Positions 16,933 to 25,238 of a stretch of 64,000 nt of DNA are shown in pieces. A program made the position numbers and the translations under genes. The notes under the pieces were generated by a model. The model was not told the origin of the DNA. It did not search any database and was given only the letters and a program-made list of their open reading frames with translations. Position 1 is the first letter of the stretch; each line of letters begins with the position of its first letter. The stretch spans positions 1,302,001 through 1,366,000 of the forward strand of contig NC_011959.1 of assembly GCF_000021685.1 (NCBI RefSeq), given 5' to 3'. The stretch is from Thermomicrobium roseum DSM 5159 (lineage in GTDB: Bacteria > Chloroflexota > Chloroflexia > Thermomicrobiales > Thermomicrobiaceae).

Positions 16933-18543
16933 GTGTACGAGGACGAACTGCGCGTTCACCGCGCTTGGCTTCTCAGCGAACTCAGTCGCCCTGACGCGTA
17001 TCCGTTCCCCATCGAGCGCGTCGAGGTCGAGGAAACGCACATCTCGCTCGTGTTTCTCGCCGGCCCCTATGCCTACAAAGTCAAGAAGCCAGTCAATTTC
17101 GGCTTCCTGGACTTCACCACGCTCGAGCGGCGGCGGTTCTTTTGCGAGCAGGAAGTCCTTCTCAACCAGCGGCTGAGCGACGGAGTCTACCTCGGCGTGG
17201 TTCCGATTGCACGTCTGGGGTCCCACCTGCATGTCGAGGGGGAGGGTGAGGTCGTCGAGTACGCGGTCAAGATGCGCCGGCTGGACTTCGAGCAGACGCT
17301 CCTCCGGCTCCTCCAGCGGAACGCCGTCTCGCCCGAACTCGTGGCCGCGCTGGCGGAACGACTCGCTGCCTTCTATCGCGATGCCGCTCGCGGCCCGGAA
17401 ATCGACCGTTGGGGAACACCGGAAGCAGTCTGGTTCAACATCCGCGAGAACCTGGAACAGACCGAGCCCTACATCGGGATCGTCCTGGCACCGATCCAAC
17501 ACCACTGGATCGCGACGAGCAGCGAGCGTTTTCTCCGCGAGCGACTCGATCTCTTCCAACGCCGGATCACCGAGGGTCGGATCGTCGAAGGACATGGGGA
17601 CCTTCACCTCGCCCACGTCTTCGTCGAGGCAGAAAACCCGTACCGATTCCAGATCGTCGACTGTATCGAGTTCAATCCGCGACTCCGCTGCGGCGATGTC
17701 GCCGTCGATCTTGCCTTTCTCAGCATGGACTTCGATCATCACGGGCAGAGCGAGAAAGGTCGATGGCTCGTCCTCCGTGCGAGTGATGCGCTCGATGACC
17801 CGGAACTGCCCCTACTCGTCCACTACTACAGCGTCTATCGAGCGCACGTGCGGGCCAAAGTGAACTGCTTCCGCCTCGACGAGCTCGCGCCGGAAAGCGA
17901 CGAGTACGCCGCAGTGCGCACCCACGCCGAGCGATACATCGATCTGGCTACGTCATACCTCGTGCAGCCGAGCGAACCGCTTTTGATTTTGGTCGGGGGC
18001 TTGTCCGGTACGGGAAAGAGCGCGCTCGCTCGGCGGCTGAGTCGTTGTCTCGGCATCATCGTCTACTCGTCCGATGTCGTCCGCAAGCAGCTCGCGGGGA
18101 TACCGCTGGAGCGCCGACAAGAGCTTCCCTACGGGGCGGAGATCTACGGGCCTGAGTTGACGCGCGCGACCTACGAGTATCTTTTGGCCCAGGCCAGCCA
18201 GGAACTGGCGAGCGGCCGGTCGGTTGTGCTCGATGCGACCTTCCTCGACACGCACTGGCGCGAGCACGCCGTTGTGGTCGCGGTGGAGCACGGCGCGACA
18301 CCGATCCTCATCGAGTGCCGCTGTCCAGCCGAGGTGGTCGAAGAGCGATTGCGCTACCGTGCACAGGAACCTGGGCAGGTGAGCGAGGCGACCTGGGCGA
18401 TCTACCTCGAGCAACGTACACGGTATGGTGAGCGGATGGAACCGATCCCCGGGCTACGCCATCTCGTCGTCGACAATGCGCAGCCCTTGCCGATGGCCTT
18501 GGATGTCGTCCTCGCTCAGCTCCCGCTCCGCGAACGCCTTTAG
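16933..18543 (+). CDS. APH-like / P-loop kinase fusion protein
   Basis: 536 residues with two domains. The first (about 1-330) has the aminoglycoside-phosphotransferase fold: GHGDLHLAHVF as catalytic loop, then DCIEFNPRLRCGDVAVDLAF. The second starts with a Walker A motif GGLSGTGKSALARRLS near residue 357 and a partner DATFLD, as in zeta-toxin or gluconate-kinase-like P-loop kinases. This architecture is widespread and conserved, usually annotated only as an ATPase; substrate unknown. GTG 16933 has GGAAGGG upstream. Its stop overlaps that of the convergent recombinase gene by 3-4 nt. Confidence 0.85.
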   Translation: MYEDELRVHRAWLLSELSRPDAYPFPIERVEVEETHISLVFLAGPYAYKVKKPVNFGFLDFTTLERRRFFCEQEVLLNQRLSDGVYLGVVPIARLGSHLHVEGEGEVVEYAVKMRRLDFEQTLLRLLQRNAVSPELVAALAERLAAFYRDAARGPEIDRWGTPEAVWFNIRENLEQTEPYIGIVLAPIQHHWIATSSERFLRERLDLFQRRITEGRIVEGHGDLHLAHVFVEAENPYRFQIVDCIEFNPRLRCGDVAVDLAFLSMDFDHHGQSEKGRWLVLRASDALDDPELPLLVHYYSVYRAHVRAKVNCFRLDELAPESDEYAAVRTHAERYIDLATSYLVQPSEPLLILVGGLSGTGKSALARRLSRCLGIIVYSSDVVRKQLAGIPLERRQELPYGAEIYGPELTRATYEYLLAQASQELASGRSVVLDATFLDTHWREHAVVVAVEHGATPILIECRCPAEVVEERLRYRAQEPGQVSEATWAIYLEQRTRYGERMEPIPGLRHLVVDNAQPLPMALDVVLAQLPLRERL

Positions 18544-19520
18544 CGAGCGTTCCGCTCGCTCGTCACCCCGCGGGGCTCGATCGGCGGAGCCGCCAAGCGG
18601 AGATAGCGTTGCACGCTCAGCCGGTTCCGTGCATCGTCCGCTAGCCCGAGAAGTTCCAGGAGCTCGTCCTCGGTGGCACCACGTTTGGCTTGCTCGACCG
18701 CGAAGGTGTGGCGCAGCGTCTGGGGTGTCACCAGCTTCTCGATCCCGGCTGCCTTCGCCACTCGCTCAACCATCTTGTTGAGCGACTGTGGCAGGATCGG
18801 CACGAGCCGGTCCTGTGGGCCTTCTTCCTCCACTAGCTGGTGGTAGATCTCGGTCAGCTCCCGGTTGGCTGCCAGCTTGCGCTCGCGCAGTCGGCGCTTC
18901 GGTTGCTCAGCGAAGACATAGACGATCGGGTGTTCGGGATCGCTCCAGTCGATGTGGGCAGCGCGGAGCGCGATCACCTCGTGACGGGAGAGGCCGAGTC
19001 GCAGCATCAGCCAGATCGCGAGGTGCGTTCGTGGTCCTTCGGCAGCAGCAGCCTCGAGCAAGCGCGCCTGTTCGTCGGCAAACAACGGTTGCGGTGTCTT
19101 GAGCGGGATACGATCCGAGTAGAACGCAGCAGTCGGATCGATCTCGACCACTTTGGCACGAGTGATCAAGAATTTGTAAAACGTCGAGAGCGTCGTCAAT
19201 CGCCGCTTGCGCGTCGACCGTCCGCGGCTCTCGTTCAGAAAAGTCGCCACATCTCGCTCGTCGATCTCCCGGATCGGCTTCGGGCCGACGAGCGATTCGA
19301 AGACCGCCAGATCATAGCTGTACGATTTGACCGTATTGGGAGGATGACCGGACTGCTCGAGATACCGGCGAAACCAGAAGCGCGCCACGTCGAGCGAAGA
19401 ATCGGGTGTCAAGACTGGCAGGAACCCGACCGCTCCCCGCAGCTTGCCATCGCTTCCCAGTTCGAAGAGCGGCGGTTGCATGACCGGTAGCCGCTGCCCC
19501 TCCTGGTCTCGGCTCGCCAT
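18540..19520 (-). CDS. Divergent tyrosine recombinase-family protein
   Basis: 326 residues: an N-terminal SAM-like core-binding domain (about 40-125) and a C-terminal catalytic-fold domain. The RHTF motif of box II is clear (TLRHTFA, R270), and a Tyr (Y306) sits at the nucleophile position. Other catalytic positions differ: box I reads GLSRHEV, with the Arg shifted one place; the first His of HxxR is Q267; and the LGH motif is LGL. It may be inactive or use altered chemistry. No attachment sites or phage genes are adjacent, so it looks chromosomal and not part of an element. ATG 19520 is preceded by a weak site. Confidence 0.8.
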   Translation of the reverse strand: MASRDQEGQRLPVMQPPLFELGSDGKLRGAVGFLPVLTPDSSLDVARFWFRRYLEQSGHPPNTVKSYSYDLAVFESLVGPKPIREIDERDVATFLNESRGRSTRKRRLTTLSTFYKFLITRAKVVEIDPTAAFYSDRIPLKTPQPLFADEQARLLEAAAAEGPRTHLAIWLMLRLGLSRHEVIALRAAHIDWSDPEHPIVYVFAEQPKRRLRERKLAANRELTEIYHQLVEEEGPQDRLVPILPQSLNKMVERVAKAAGIEKLVTPQTLRHTFAVEQAKRGATEDELLELLGLADDARNRLSVQRYLRLAAPPIEPRGVTSERNAR

Positions 19521-20011
19521 GGCACCCCCAGGCGCACAAATGTTCTGCCACTTGCAGCGTACCCCGGTCGCTCGCGGCTGTCAAGGAAGCGCGCACGACA
19601 TGCTCCGATAGAACCCGCTCGTGGCACGCAGTACCCTGTGTGAGGAGCGCCGAACAGAAAGGACAGACCACCGCATTCGGCCGAGCGAGTTCCGGGCGTA
19701 TCCCCCAGTAGCCTGCTATCCAGCCGAGCGCAGTCTCGATTCGTCCCGCGCCGCGACCGACCTCGTCGGCAACGGAGCCATGGAGCCCGACACCTGCAAG
19801 CGATTCGACTTGTTCCACCATGCAGCGATGACACGATTGCGGTCGTCTCACCGAACAATGCAAGGCGAGAACGCATCCGGGAAGACTCGCGCGTTATCTC
19901 CTTCCCGCCTCACCCAGCAACGCAGGGAACGAACGCTGGTGCGTCCCTTGCCGCTCAGCAGATGCAGCAGTAGTCTGGTCAGGATTCGTCACTTGGCGGA
20001 TGGAGGGGGAC
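19521..20011. other. Intergenic region, no supported gene
   Basis: 491 nt between the recombinase (leftward) and gamma-glutamyltransferase (rightward). A leftward open frame here contains paired cysteines (SCHRC, CPFC, LCAWGC) but runs about 200 nt into the recombinase gene and has no good start, so I do not call it. The right edge holds the GGAGGGG ribosome site of the next gene. Confidence 0.45.
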
Positions 20012-21712
20012 ATGAGCCGGAGCGAGTGGATCATCGATCGACAGGAAGCGCTCGGTACGCGAGGGATGGTGGCGGCCAAGCACGAAATCGCGGCGGAAGT
20101 GGGAGCGAGCGTGCTCGAGGACGGGGGAAATGCGATCGACGCTGCGGTCGCAACCGCTTTCGCGGTCGGCGTTGTCGAGCCGTTCATGAGCGGGATCGGT
20201 GGCGGTGGGCTGATGCTCGTCCACTCGGCAGCAACAGGCGACACGATCGCTCTCGACTTCGGGATGTGCGCACCGCTAGCTGCGCACCCCGACCTCTATA
20301 CCCTGCTACCGGGCACGAGCGCGACACGTTTCGGCTGGCGAGCGGTCGAAGGCGATGCGAATGTACACGGCCCCTTGGCGATCGCGGTTCCCGGCACTGT
20401 CGCCGGTCTCGCCGCTGCGGCCGAACGCTGGGGGACGCGCCCGCTCGCGGAACTCCTCCAGCCTGCAATCCGCCTGGCCCGCGAAGGTTTCCCGGTGAGC
20501 TGGCATACGAGCTTGGAGATGGCCCAGGATGCCGAACTCCTGGCACGGTACCCCAGTACACGAGCGATCTTCACGCGGAATGGCTTACCGCTCCCGGTGT
20601 TCACTGGGCTCCAGCCGACCATGCTGCGCCAGCCGGACCTCGCTCGCTCGCTGGAAGCGATCGCTCGTCGCGGTGCCGAGACGTTCTATCGAGGTGAACT
20701 CGGCAAGACACTGATCGAGGGTCTGCGCAGTCTCGGAGCGATCCTCACGGAGGAGGATCTCGCACGCTACCGCGTGCGCATCGCTGCGCCACTCTGGGGT
20801 CGCTATCGCGCCTGTCGGGTCGCGACGGCACCTGCTCCGAGCGGTGGCCCGACTCTCCTCGAGTCCCTGCACATCATGGACTGCTTCGACCTCCGCGCCA
20901 GTGGGCACAATACTGACCGAACACTTCACATACTCATCGAGGCGTTCCGACAAGCTTTCGTGGATCGTTTCACCTACCTCGCGGACCCCGATTTCGTCCC
21001 GGTACCGGTCGATGCGCTCACCGACCCATCCTATGCTCGCGAGCGAGCACAGGAGATCGGTGAGGACGCCCGCACCAGGATCGAGCCGGGGCAGCCATCC
21101 CGGCTCGGAATCGAACAGGTCTTTGAGCGGTCGCTCCCCAACTACGGTGCAGGCTCGACCACACACATTTGCGTGGTCGACCGATGGGGCAATGCCGTCA
21201 CGCTGACACAGACGCTGCTCTCGGCCTGGGGGTCACGCATCGTCGCACCGGGAACGGGCATTTTGATGAACAACGGGATGTTCTGGTTCGATCCGGAGCC
21301 GGGTCGTGCCAACTCGATCGCGCCCGGCAAGCGCCCGCTCGCCAACATGACGCCGACGCTGGTGTTCACCGGTGGCCAGTTCCTGCTCGCGCTCGGTGCG
21401 ATGGGTGGTCGGCGCATCATCAACGCGATCGCCCAGATCATCAGCAACGTGGTCGATCACCGCATGGGAATCCAGGCCGCTATCTCTGCACCGCGCGTCG
21501 ATTGCAGCGTGCAACCAACAGCCGTTAGCAGCCGGATCCCGGAAGCGGTGATCGCCCGACTGCGCGAACGAGGCCACACGCTCCAGGTCGTCCGAGAAGA
21601 CTTCGCGGACGTGCCATTCGCCAGCCCGGTCGGTATTCTGCGCGACGACGAAGGCATGCTGCATGGCGGTGCCAATCCCTACTATCCCGCCATGGTTCTC
21701 GGCCTGGATTGA
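20012..21712 (+). CDS. ggt: Gamma-glutamyltransferase
   Basis: 566 residues, the N-terminal-nucleophile hydrolase that cleaves or transfers the gamma-glutamyl group of glutathione-like compounds. The proenzyme would autocleave before Thr383 in AGSTTHICVVD; GGNAIDAAVA and GIGGGGLMLVH are typical of the large subunit, and PGKRPLANMTPT of the small one. I see no clear signal peptide, so it may be cytoplasmic, unlike many relatives. ATG 20012 has GGAGGGG upstream; an in-frame ATG at 20000 is less well supported. Sulfur-exporter-type genes follow, which could link it to thiol turnover. Confidence 0.92.
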   Translation: MSRSEWIIDRQEALGTRGMVAAKHEIAAEVGASVLEDGGNAIDAAVATAFAVGVVEPFMSGIGGGGLMLVHSAATGDTIALDFGMCAPLAAHPDLYTLLPGTSATRFGWRAVEGDANVHGPLAIAVPGTVAGLAAAAERWGTRPLAELLQPAIRLAREGFPVSWHTSLEMAQDAELLARYPSTRAIFTRNGLPLPVFTGLQPTMLRQPDLARSLEAIARRGAETFYRGELGKTLIEGLRSLGAILTEEDLARYRVRIAAPLWGRYRACRVATAPAPSGGPTLLESLHIMDCFDLRASGHNTDRTLHILIEAFRQAFVDRFTYLADPDFVPVPVDALTDPSYARERAQEIGEDARTRIEPGQPSRLGIEQVFERSLPNYGAGSTTHICVVDRWGNAVTLTQTLLSAWGSRIVAPGTGILMNNGMFWFDPEPGRANSIAPGKRPLANMTPTLVFTGGQFLLALGAMGGRRIINAIAQIISNVVDHRMGIQAAISAPRVDCSVQPTAVSSRIPEAVIARLRERGHTLQVVREDFADVPFASPVGILRDDEGMLHGGANPYYPAMVLGLD

Positions 21713-21802
21713 GCAAGCTGTACTGGCCGAACAGCCAGATCGAGCACCACCGAAGCCGGCGAAGAAGGGCAGCGAACCTCGGTACGGTGATCGGAGGAAA
21801 CG

Positions 21803-22648
21803 ATGGCCGGAATCGAGCTCTTCGCGTTGATTCTCTTCTTCGTCTCCTTTTTTGCTGGCTTGCTCGGCTCACTCATCGGCTTAGGGGGCGGGATCCTCGT
21901 CGTACCGGTCCTGACTCTCGTCTTCGGTCTCGACATCCATTTGGCCATCGGCGCGAGCATTGTCTCCATCATCGCCACCTCGAGCGGAGCCGCAGCTGCC
22001 TACGTCCGTGACCATTTGACCAATGTGCGAGCCGCTATCCTCCTCGAGTTGGCGACGAGCACCGGTGCTGTGCTGGGTGCGCTCCTCGCACCCTTCCTAC
22101 CGAGTCGCGCGCTGTACTTTCTCTTCGCAGGATTCCTTCTTCTGTCGCTCGGCCCCATGGCACGCCGACTCGGCGAAGAAGTACCTTCCCAGGTCCGACC
22201 GGACTGGTTCGCGCGGCGGCTCCACCTCGGCGGAGCGTACCCGGATCGCGCGCTCGGCCGCGTGGTAACGTACGAGGTGACCCGCGTACCAGTCGGCTTC
22301 GCGATGATGTTCATCGCCGGCCTCGCGTCTGCGCTGCTCGGCCTCGGTGCCGGAGCACTCAAAGTTCTGGCCATGGACTGGGGCATGCGGATGCCGATGA
22401 AAGTCTCGACCGCGACCAGCAACTTCATGATCGGTGTGACCGCGGCGGCCAGTGCTGGGGTCTATTTCTGGCGCGGCGACGTCGTCCCGATCATCGCGAC
22501 CCCGGTGATGCTCGGCGTGCTCGCTGGATCGCTGGTCGGAGCGCAACTCTTGCTCCGCTTGACCAACCGACGCGTTCGGCAACTCTTCATACCCATTCTG
22601 CTCATCATCGCTGTGCAGATGCTGTTACGCGGAATCGGAGTGTGGTGA
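21803..22648 (+). CDS. TauE/SafE-family membrane transporter (copy 1)
   Basis: 281 residues and about eight helices with the two-fold repeat of the TauE/SafE family (putative sulfite or sulfonate exporters). The first repeat has GSLIGLGGGILVVPVLTL; the second GLGAGALKVLAMDWGMRMP. ATG 21803 follows GGAGGAAA. The next gene starts 1 nt after its stop. Real substrates of this family are mostly unproven. Confidence 0.88.
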   Translation: MAGIELFALILFFVSFFAGLLGSLIGLGGGILVVPVLTLVFGLDIHLAIGASIVSIIATSSGAAAAYVRDHLTNVRAAILLELATSTGAVLGALLAPFLPSRALYFLFAGFLLLSLGPMARRLGEEVPSQVRPDWFARRLHLGGAYPDRALGRVVTYEVTRVPVGFAMMFIAGLASALLGLGAGALKVLAMDWGMRMPMKVSTATSNFMIGVTAAASAGVYFWRGDVVPIIATPVMLGVLAGSLVGAQLLLRLTNRRVRQLFIPILLIIAVQMLLRGIGVW

Positions 22649-22649
22649 C

Positions 22650-23084
22650 ATGGCACACGACGAGACAGCAGCTCAGGCATCATCGTCGATTCGACCTGAT
22701 TCGACTCGAGAACGCATCGATCTTCTCGTCAGCCGCGTCTTGCGTTGGGGTGTGCTTTGCGCTGCCGCGATCGGTGCTGCCGGCTTCTTGCTCTTCGTTC
22801 TCCGCGGTCCTCAGCCTGGCGACCCACAGTCGCTCCACGAACTCCTCAGCTTACGTTCGGAAACATTCGCGACCACCCTTCCCGCGATGGTTCGCGGCAT
22901 CTCGACCGCTCGACCGGACGACGTCATGCGGTTGGGGATCCTCGTCTTGATCCTCACCCCGCTCCTGCGGGTCGCGCTCATGCTGGTACTCTTCGTCTTG
23001 GAGCGGGACTTTGTTTTCGTCGCCATTTCCGCGATCGTCTTCGCAATCTTGCTTCTCGGACTCACTGGCAGCATCGGTCGATGA
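22650..23084 (+). CDS. DUF1634 membrane protein (copy 1)
   Basis: 144 residues with three membrane helices (about 32-52, 90-112 and 118-140). The sequence order (RVLRWGVLCAAAIG, loop, MRLGILVLILTPLLRV) fits DUF1634, a family usually encoded next to TauE/SafE transporters and perhaps a partner subunit. It begins 2 nt after the transporter stop and its own stop overlaps the next start (ATGA). Confidence 0.82.
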   Translation: MAHDETAAQASSSIRPDSTRERIDLLVSRVLRWGVLCAAAIGAAGFLLFVLRGPQPGDPQSLHELLSLRSETFATTLPAMVRGISTARPDDVMRLGILVLILTPLLRVALMLVLFVLERDFVFVAISAIVFAILLLGLTGSIGR

Positions 23085-23581
23085 ATGAGGGTGTCTCTCG
23101 GCGAGCGATCGCTCGTGCATTTTGTGTTACGATCGCACGCCGGGAGGCGTTCGGACTGCTCGCGGAGCACTCGGTGGCCCGGCAAGAAGCCTCGACGAGA
23201 CGAACGAGCGACGACACGACTCGTTGCGACGAGGAAGCGTTGGGACACTTGTCCGATCGACTGGCTCGCCTCTATCGGTTCTGGCTTGCGATCGTGCTCG
23301 TTGTCCTCGCCGTCGGCACCGCCCTCGACTTGATCGAGGATCGCCAGTTGGAAACCCAAACGGTCCCGCTTTCCGGACTGGTTTCACGTTTGACAGCTGG
23401 CGATCCAGCGGCGCTCGAAACTGCAGCGCTCCTCGTCGTAACCCTGGGGCCGGTTGCCGGCCTTGTCCTGATCATCGCCAGCTGCGCCCGTTCTGGTGAT
23501 CGGCGGACCGCGTTGTTGGCGCTCACGGTCCTCGTGGTGGTTGCCGCCCTCCCGGTCGCCCGCTCGTTCGCTGGACGGTGA
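23081..23581 (+). CDS. DUF1634-like membrane protein (copy 2)
   Basis: 166 residues. A polar N-terminal half of about 60 residues is followed by three helices with the same spacing as the upstream DUF1634 protein (helix RFWLAIVLVVLAVG, a loop, then ETAALLVVTLGPVAGLVLI). Identity to copy 1 is low, so the family call rests on layout and position. ATG 23081 overlaps the previous stop, and the second TauE-like gene starts 1 nt after its own stop. The four genes are surely co-transcribed. Confidence 0.68.
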   Translation: MNEGVSRRAIARAFCVTIARREAFGLLAEHSVARQEASTRRTSDDTTRCDEEALGHLSDRLARLYRFWLAIVLVVLAVGTALDLIEDRQLETQTVPLSGLVSRLTAGDPAALETAALLVVTLGPVAGLVLIIASCARSGDRRTALLALTVLVVVAALPVARSFAGR

Positions 23582-23582
23582 C

Positions 23583-24425
23583 ATGAGTCACCTGGCTGAA
23601 CTCGCCGTTTTGATCGTCGCTGCGTTGTCGGGAACACTGGGCGCGATGGTCGGGCTCGGCGGCGGCGTTTTCATGGTACCGATCTTTTCAGCCTTTCTGG
23701 GTGTCCCCATCAAGACAGCGATCGCTGCCAGCGCACTGGCCGTGATCGTGAACTCGCTCGGTGGTGCATCCGTATACCTGAAACACCGCATGGTCAATAT
23801 CCGGTTAGCACTCGTCTTACTGATCGCCACCACGCTCGGGGCGATCGCTGGCGCCGTGCTGGTCTCGATCGCGCCGGTCGATGTCCTACGACTCGTCTTT
23901 GCTCTCGCGCTGTACGGGATGATCGCGCTCCTCAGCTCGCGACGCGCCAGCAGTGACCCGATCACGAGTGGTGCCGATCGCCTATCTCTTGGCGGAGCGT
24001 TCTACGACCCGGCTGCCGGTACCGTGGTGCGTTACATCCCACAGCGTGTCGCATTGGGTACCGCAGCGAGCACTTTCGCTGGCTTCCTCTCAGGCCTTCT
24101 CGGAGTGGGCGGCGGCTTCATGCAAGTTCCACTGATGAACACGCTCATGCGTGTTCCCGTCAAGGCAGCCGCCGCGACCAGTGCGTATATGATCGGGGTA
24201 ACGGTGGTCGGAAGCGTGTTGCTCTACTATGCTAACGACCTTCTCGTTCCGCAGGTCGCAGTCCCCGCAGTGATCGGCGTCTTCCTCGGATCGCAGATCG
24301 GCTCGCGGTTGGGACGGCACGTCCGCGGCTTGTGGCTCCGGCGCATCCTCATCCTGATCTTGCTCTATCTCGCGACGACGCTTCTCCTCCAGGCACTCGG
24401 TGTGACGGTGCCGGGCGCTCGCTGA
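23583..24425 (+). CDS. TauE/SafE-family membrane transporter (copy 2)
   Basis: 280 residues, about eight helices, two-fold repeat with GAMVGLGGGVFMVPIFSAF and GLLGVGGGFMQVPLMNTL. It is a paralogue of the transporter at 21803 but clearly diverged. Its place at the far end of the cluster makes a mirrored order: transporter, DUF1634, DUF1634, transporter. The two proteins might form a heteromeric exporter or serve two related anions. Confidence 0.88.
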   Translation: MSHLAELAVLIVAALSGTLGAMVGLGGGVFMVPIFSAFLGVPIKTAIAASALAVIVNSLGGASVYLKHRMVNIRLALVLLIATTLGAIAGAVLVSIAPVDVLRLVFALALYGMIALLSSRRASSDPITSGADRLSLGGAFYDPAAGTVVRYIPQRVALGTAASTFAGFLSGLLGVGGGFMQVPLMNTLMRVPVKAAAATSAYMIGVTVVGSVLLYYANDLLVPQVAVPAVIGVFLGSQIGSRLGRHVRGLWLRRILILILLYLATTLLLQALGVTVPGAR

Positions 24426-24515
24426 ACCATCTCACCGACAATCCACCCGGGCTTCTCCAACGTATCGTCCACGGAACACGGTCATGCCCATCTCCGACGC
24501 AAGAGGAGGTGCTCC

Positions 24516-25238
24516 GTGGGACGCTTCACCCGGCAACAGACGTTCCTGCTCGCGTTGCTGTTCACCCTCGGCTTGCTCGTCGTACCGCGATCCGTCGCGT
24601 GGGCACTCGACGCGCCAGCACGAGATCGCTCGTTCCTGGCAACGGCACCGGACACGAGCGTGGCGATCACGCTCACTGAGTTCACCATCACCCCAGCATC
24701 GATCACAGTGCCACTCGGAGAGCCTGTCACGTTCGTCGTGACCAACGCTGGTGGAGCACAACACAATCTGGTGGTGGAACTGGAATCCCGCGGGATCGAA
24801 CAGCGGTTGTTCGCGACGAATCTCTTGCCTGGCGAGACGCGACGGGTCACGTTCACCTTCGATGCGTCAGGTAACTGGGAAATGTACTGCCCGGTCGGCA
24901 ACCATCGGGCACTCGGGATGCAGGGGACGATCCGCGTCACCCCGCGAGCGACACCGACCCCTGAACCGACAGTTCTCCCTGTCACACCCGAACCGACCCC
25001 GCTCACGACTCCAGAACCTCTTCCGATCCCGACTCCCACGCTCGTGCCGCCCCCGACACCCCGCACCGTACCGAGCCCGACGCCGCCGGCACAGCTGGCT
25101 CCGCCGACCGGACGGCCGCCGGATCACCACAGCGAAGGCCCCTCTGTACTGCTCGGTCTCTCGCTCCTGCTCGCAGGCCTGGCCGGCCTCCTCGTCATCC
25201 GACGACACAGCACGCGCCGGGGGGCGCCATCAGGGTGA
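24516..25238 (+). CDS. Membrane-anchored cupredoxin
   Basis: 240 residues: signal peptide (about 1-30), a blue-copper domain (about 45-145), a Pro/Thr-rich stalk with TPEPT-like repeats (about 148-205), and a C-terminal helix followed by RRHSTRR, an anchor with the domain outside. Type 1 copper ligands are visible as H83 (AQHN), C125 and H130 (CPVGNH) and M135. It likely carries electrons at the outer face of the membrane, possibly to or from the diheme cytochrome encoded nearby. GTG 24516 follows GAGGAGGTG. It ends inside the convergent LCP gene with a 9-nt overlap. Confidence 0.88.
   Translation: MGRFTRQQTFLLALLFTLGLLVVPRSVAWALDAPARDRSFLATAPDTSVAITLTEFTITPASITVPLGEPVTFVVTNAGGAQHNLVVELESRGIEQRLFATNLLPGETRRVTFTFDASGNWEMYCPVGNHRALGMQGTIRVTPRATPTPEPTVLPVTPEPTPLTTPEPLPIPTPTLVPPPTPRTVPSPTPPAQLAPPTGRPPDHHSEGPSVLLGLSLLLAGLAGLLVIRRHSTRRGAPSG

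Noticed and set aside
18540..19520. Integrated phage or genomic island marked by the recombinase
   Set aside because: No tRNA, direct repeats, phage or transfer genes are nearby, and neighbouring genes have the same style of base and codon use.
19312..19863. Leftward Cys-pair-rich open frame (183 codons)
   Set aside because: It starts at TTG without a ribosome site and its last 200 nt lie inside the recombinase gene in another frame. The paired cysteines are suggestive but not enough.
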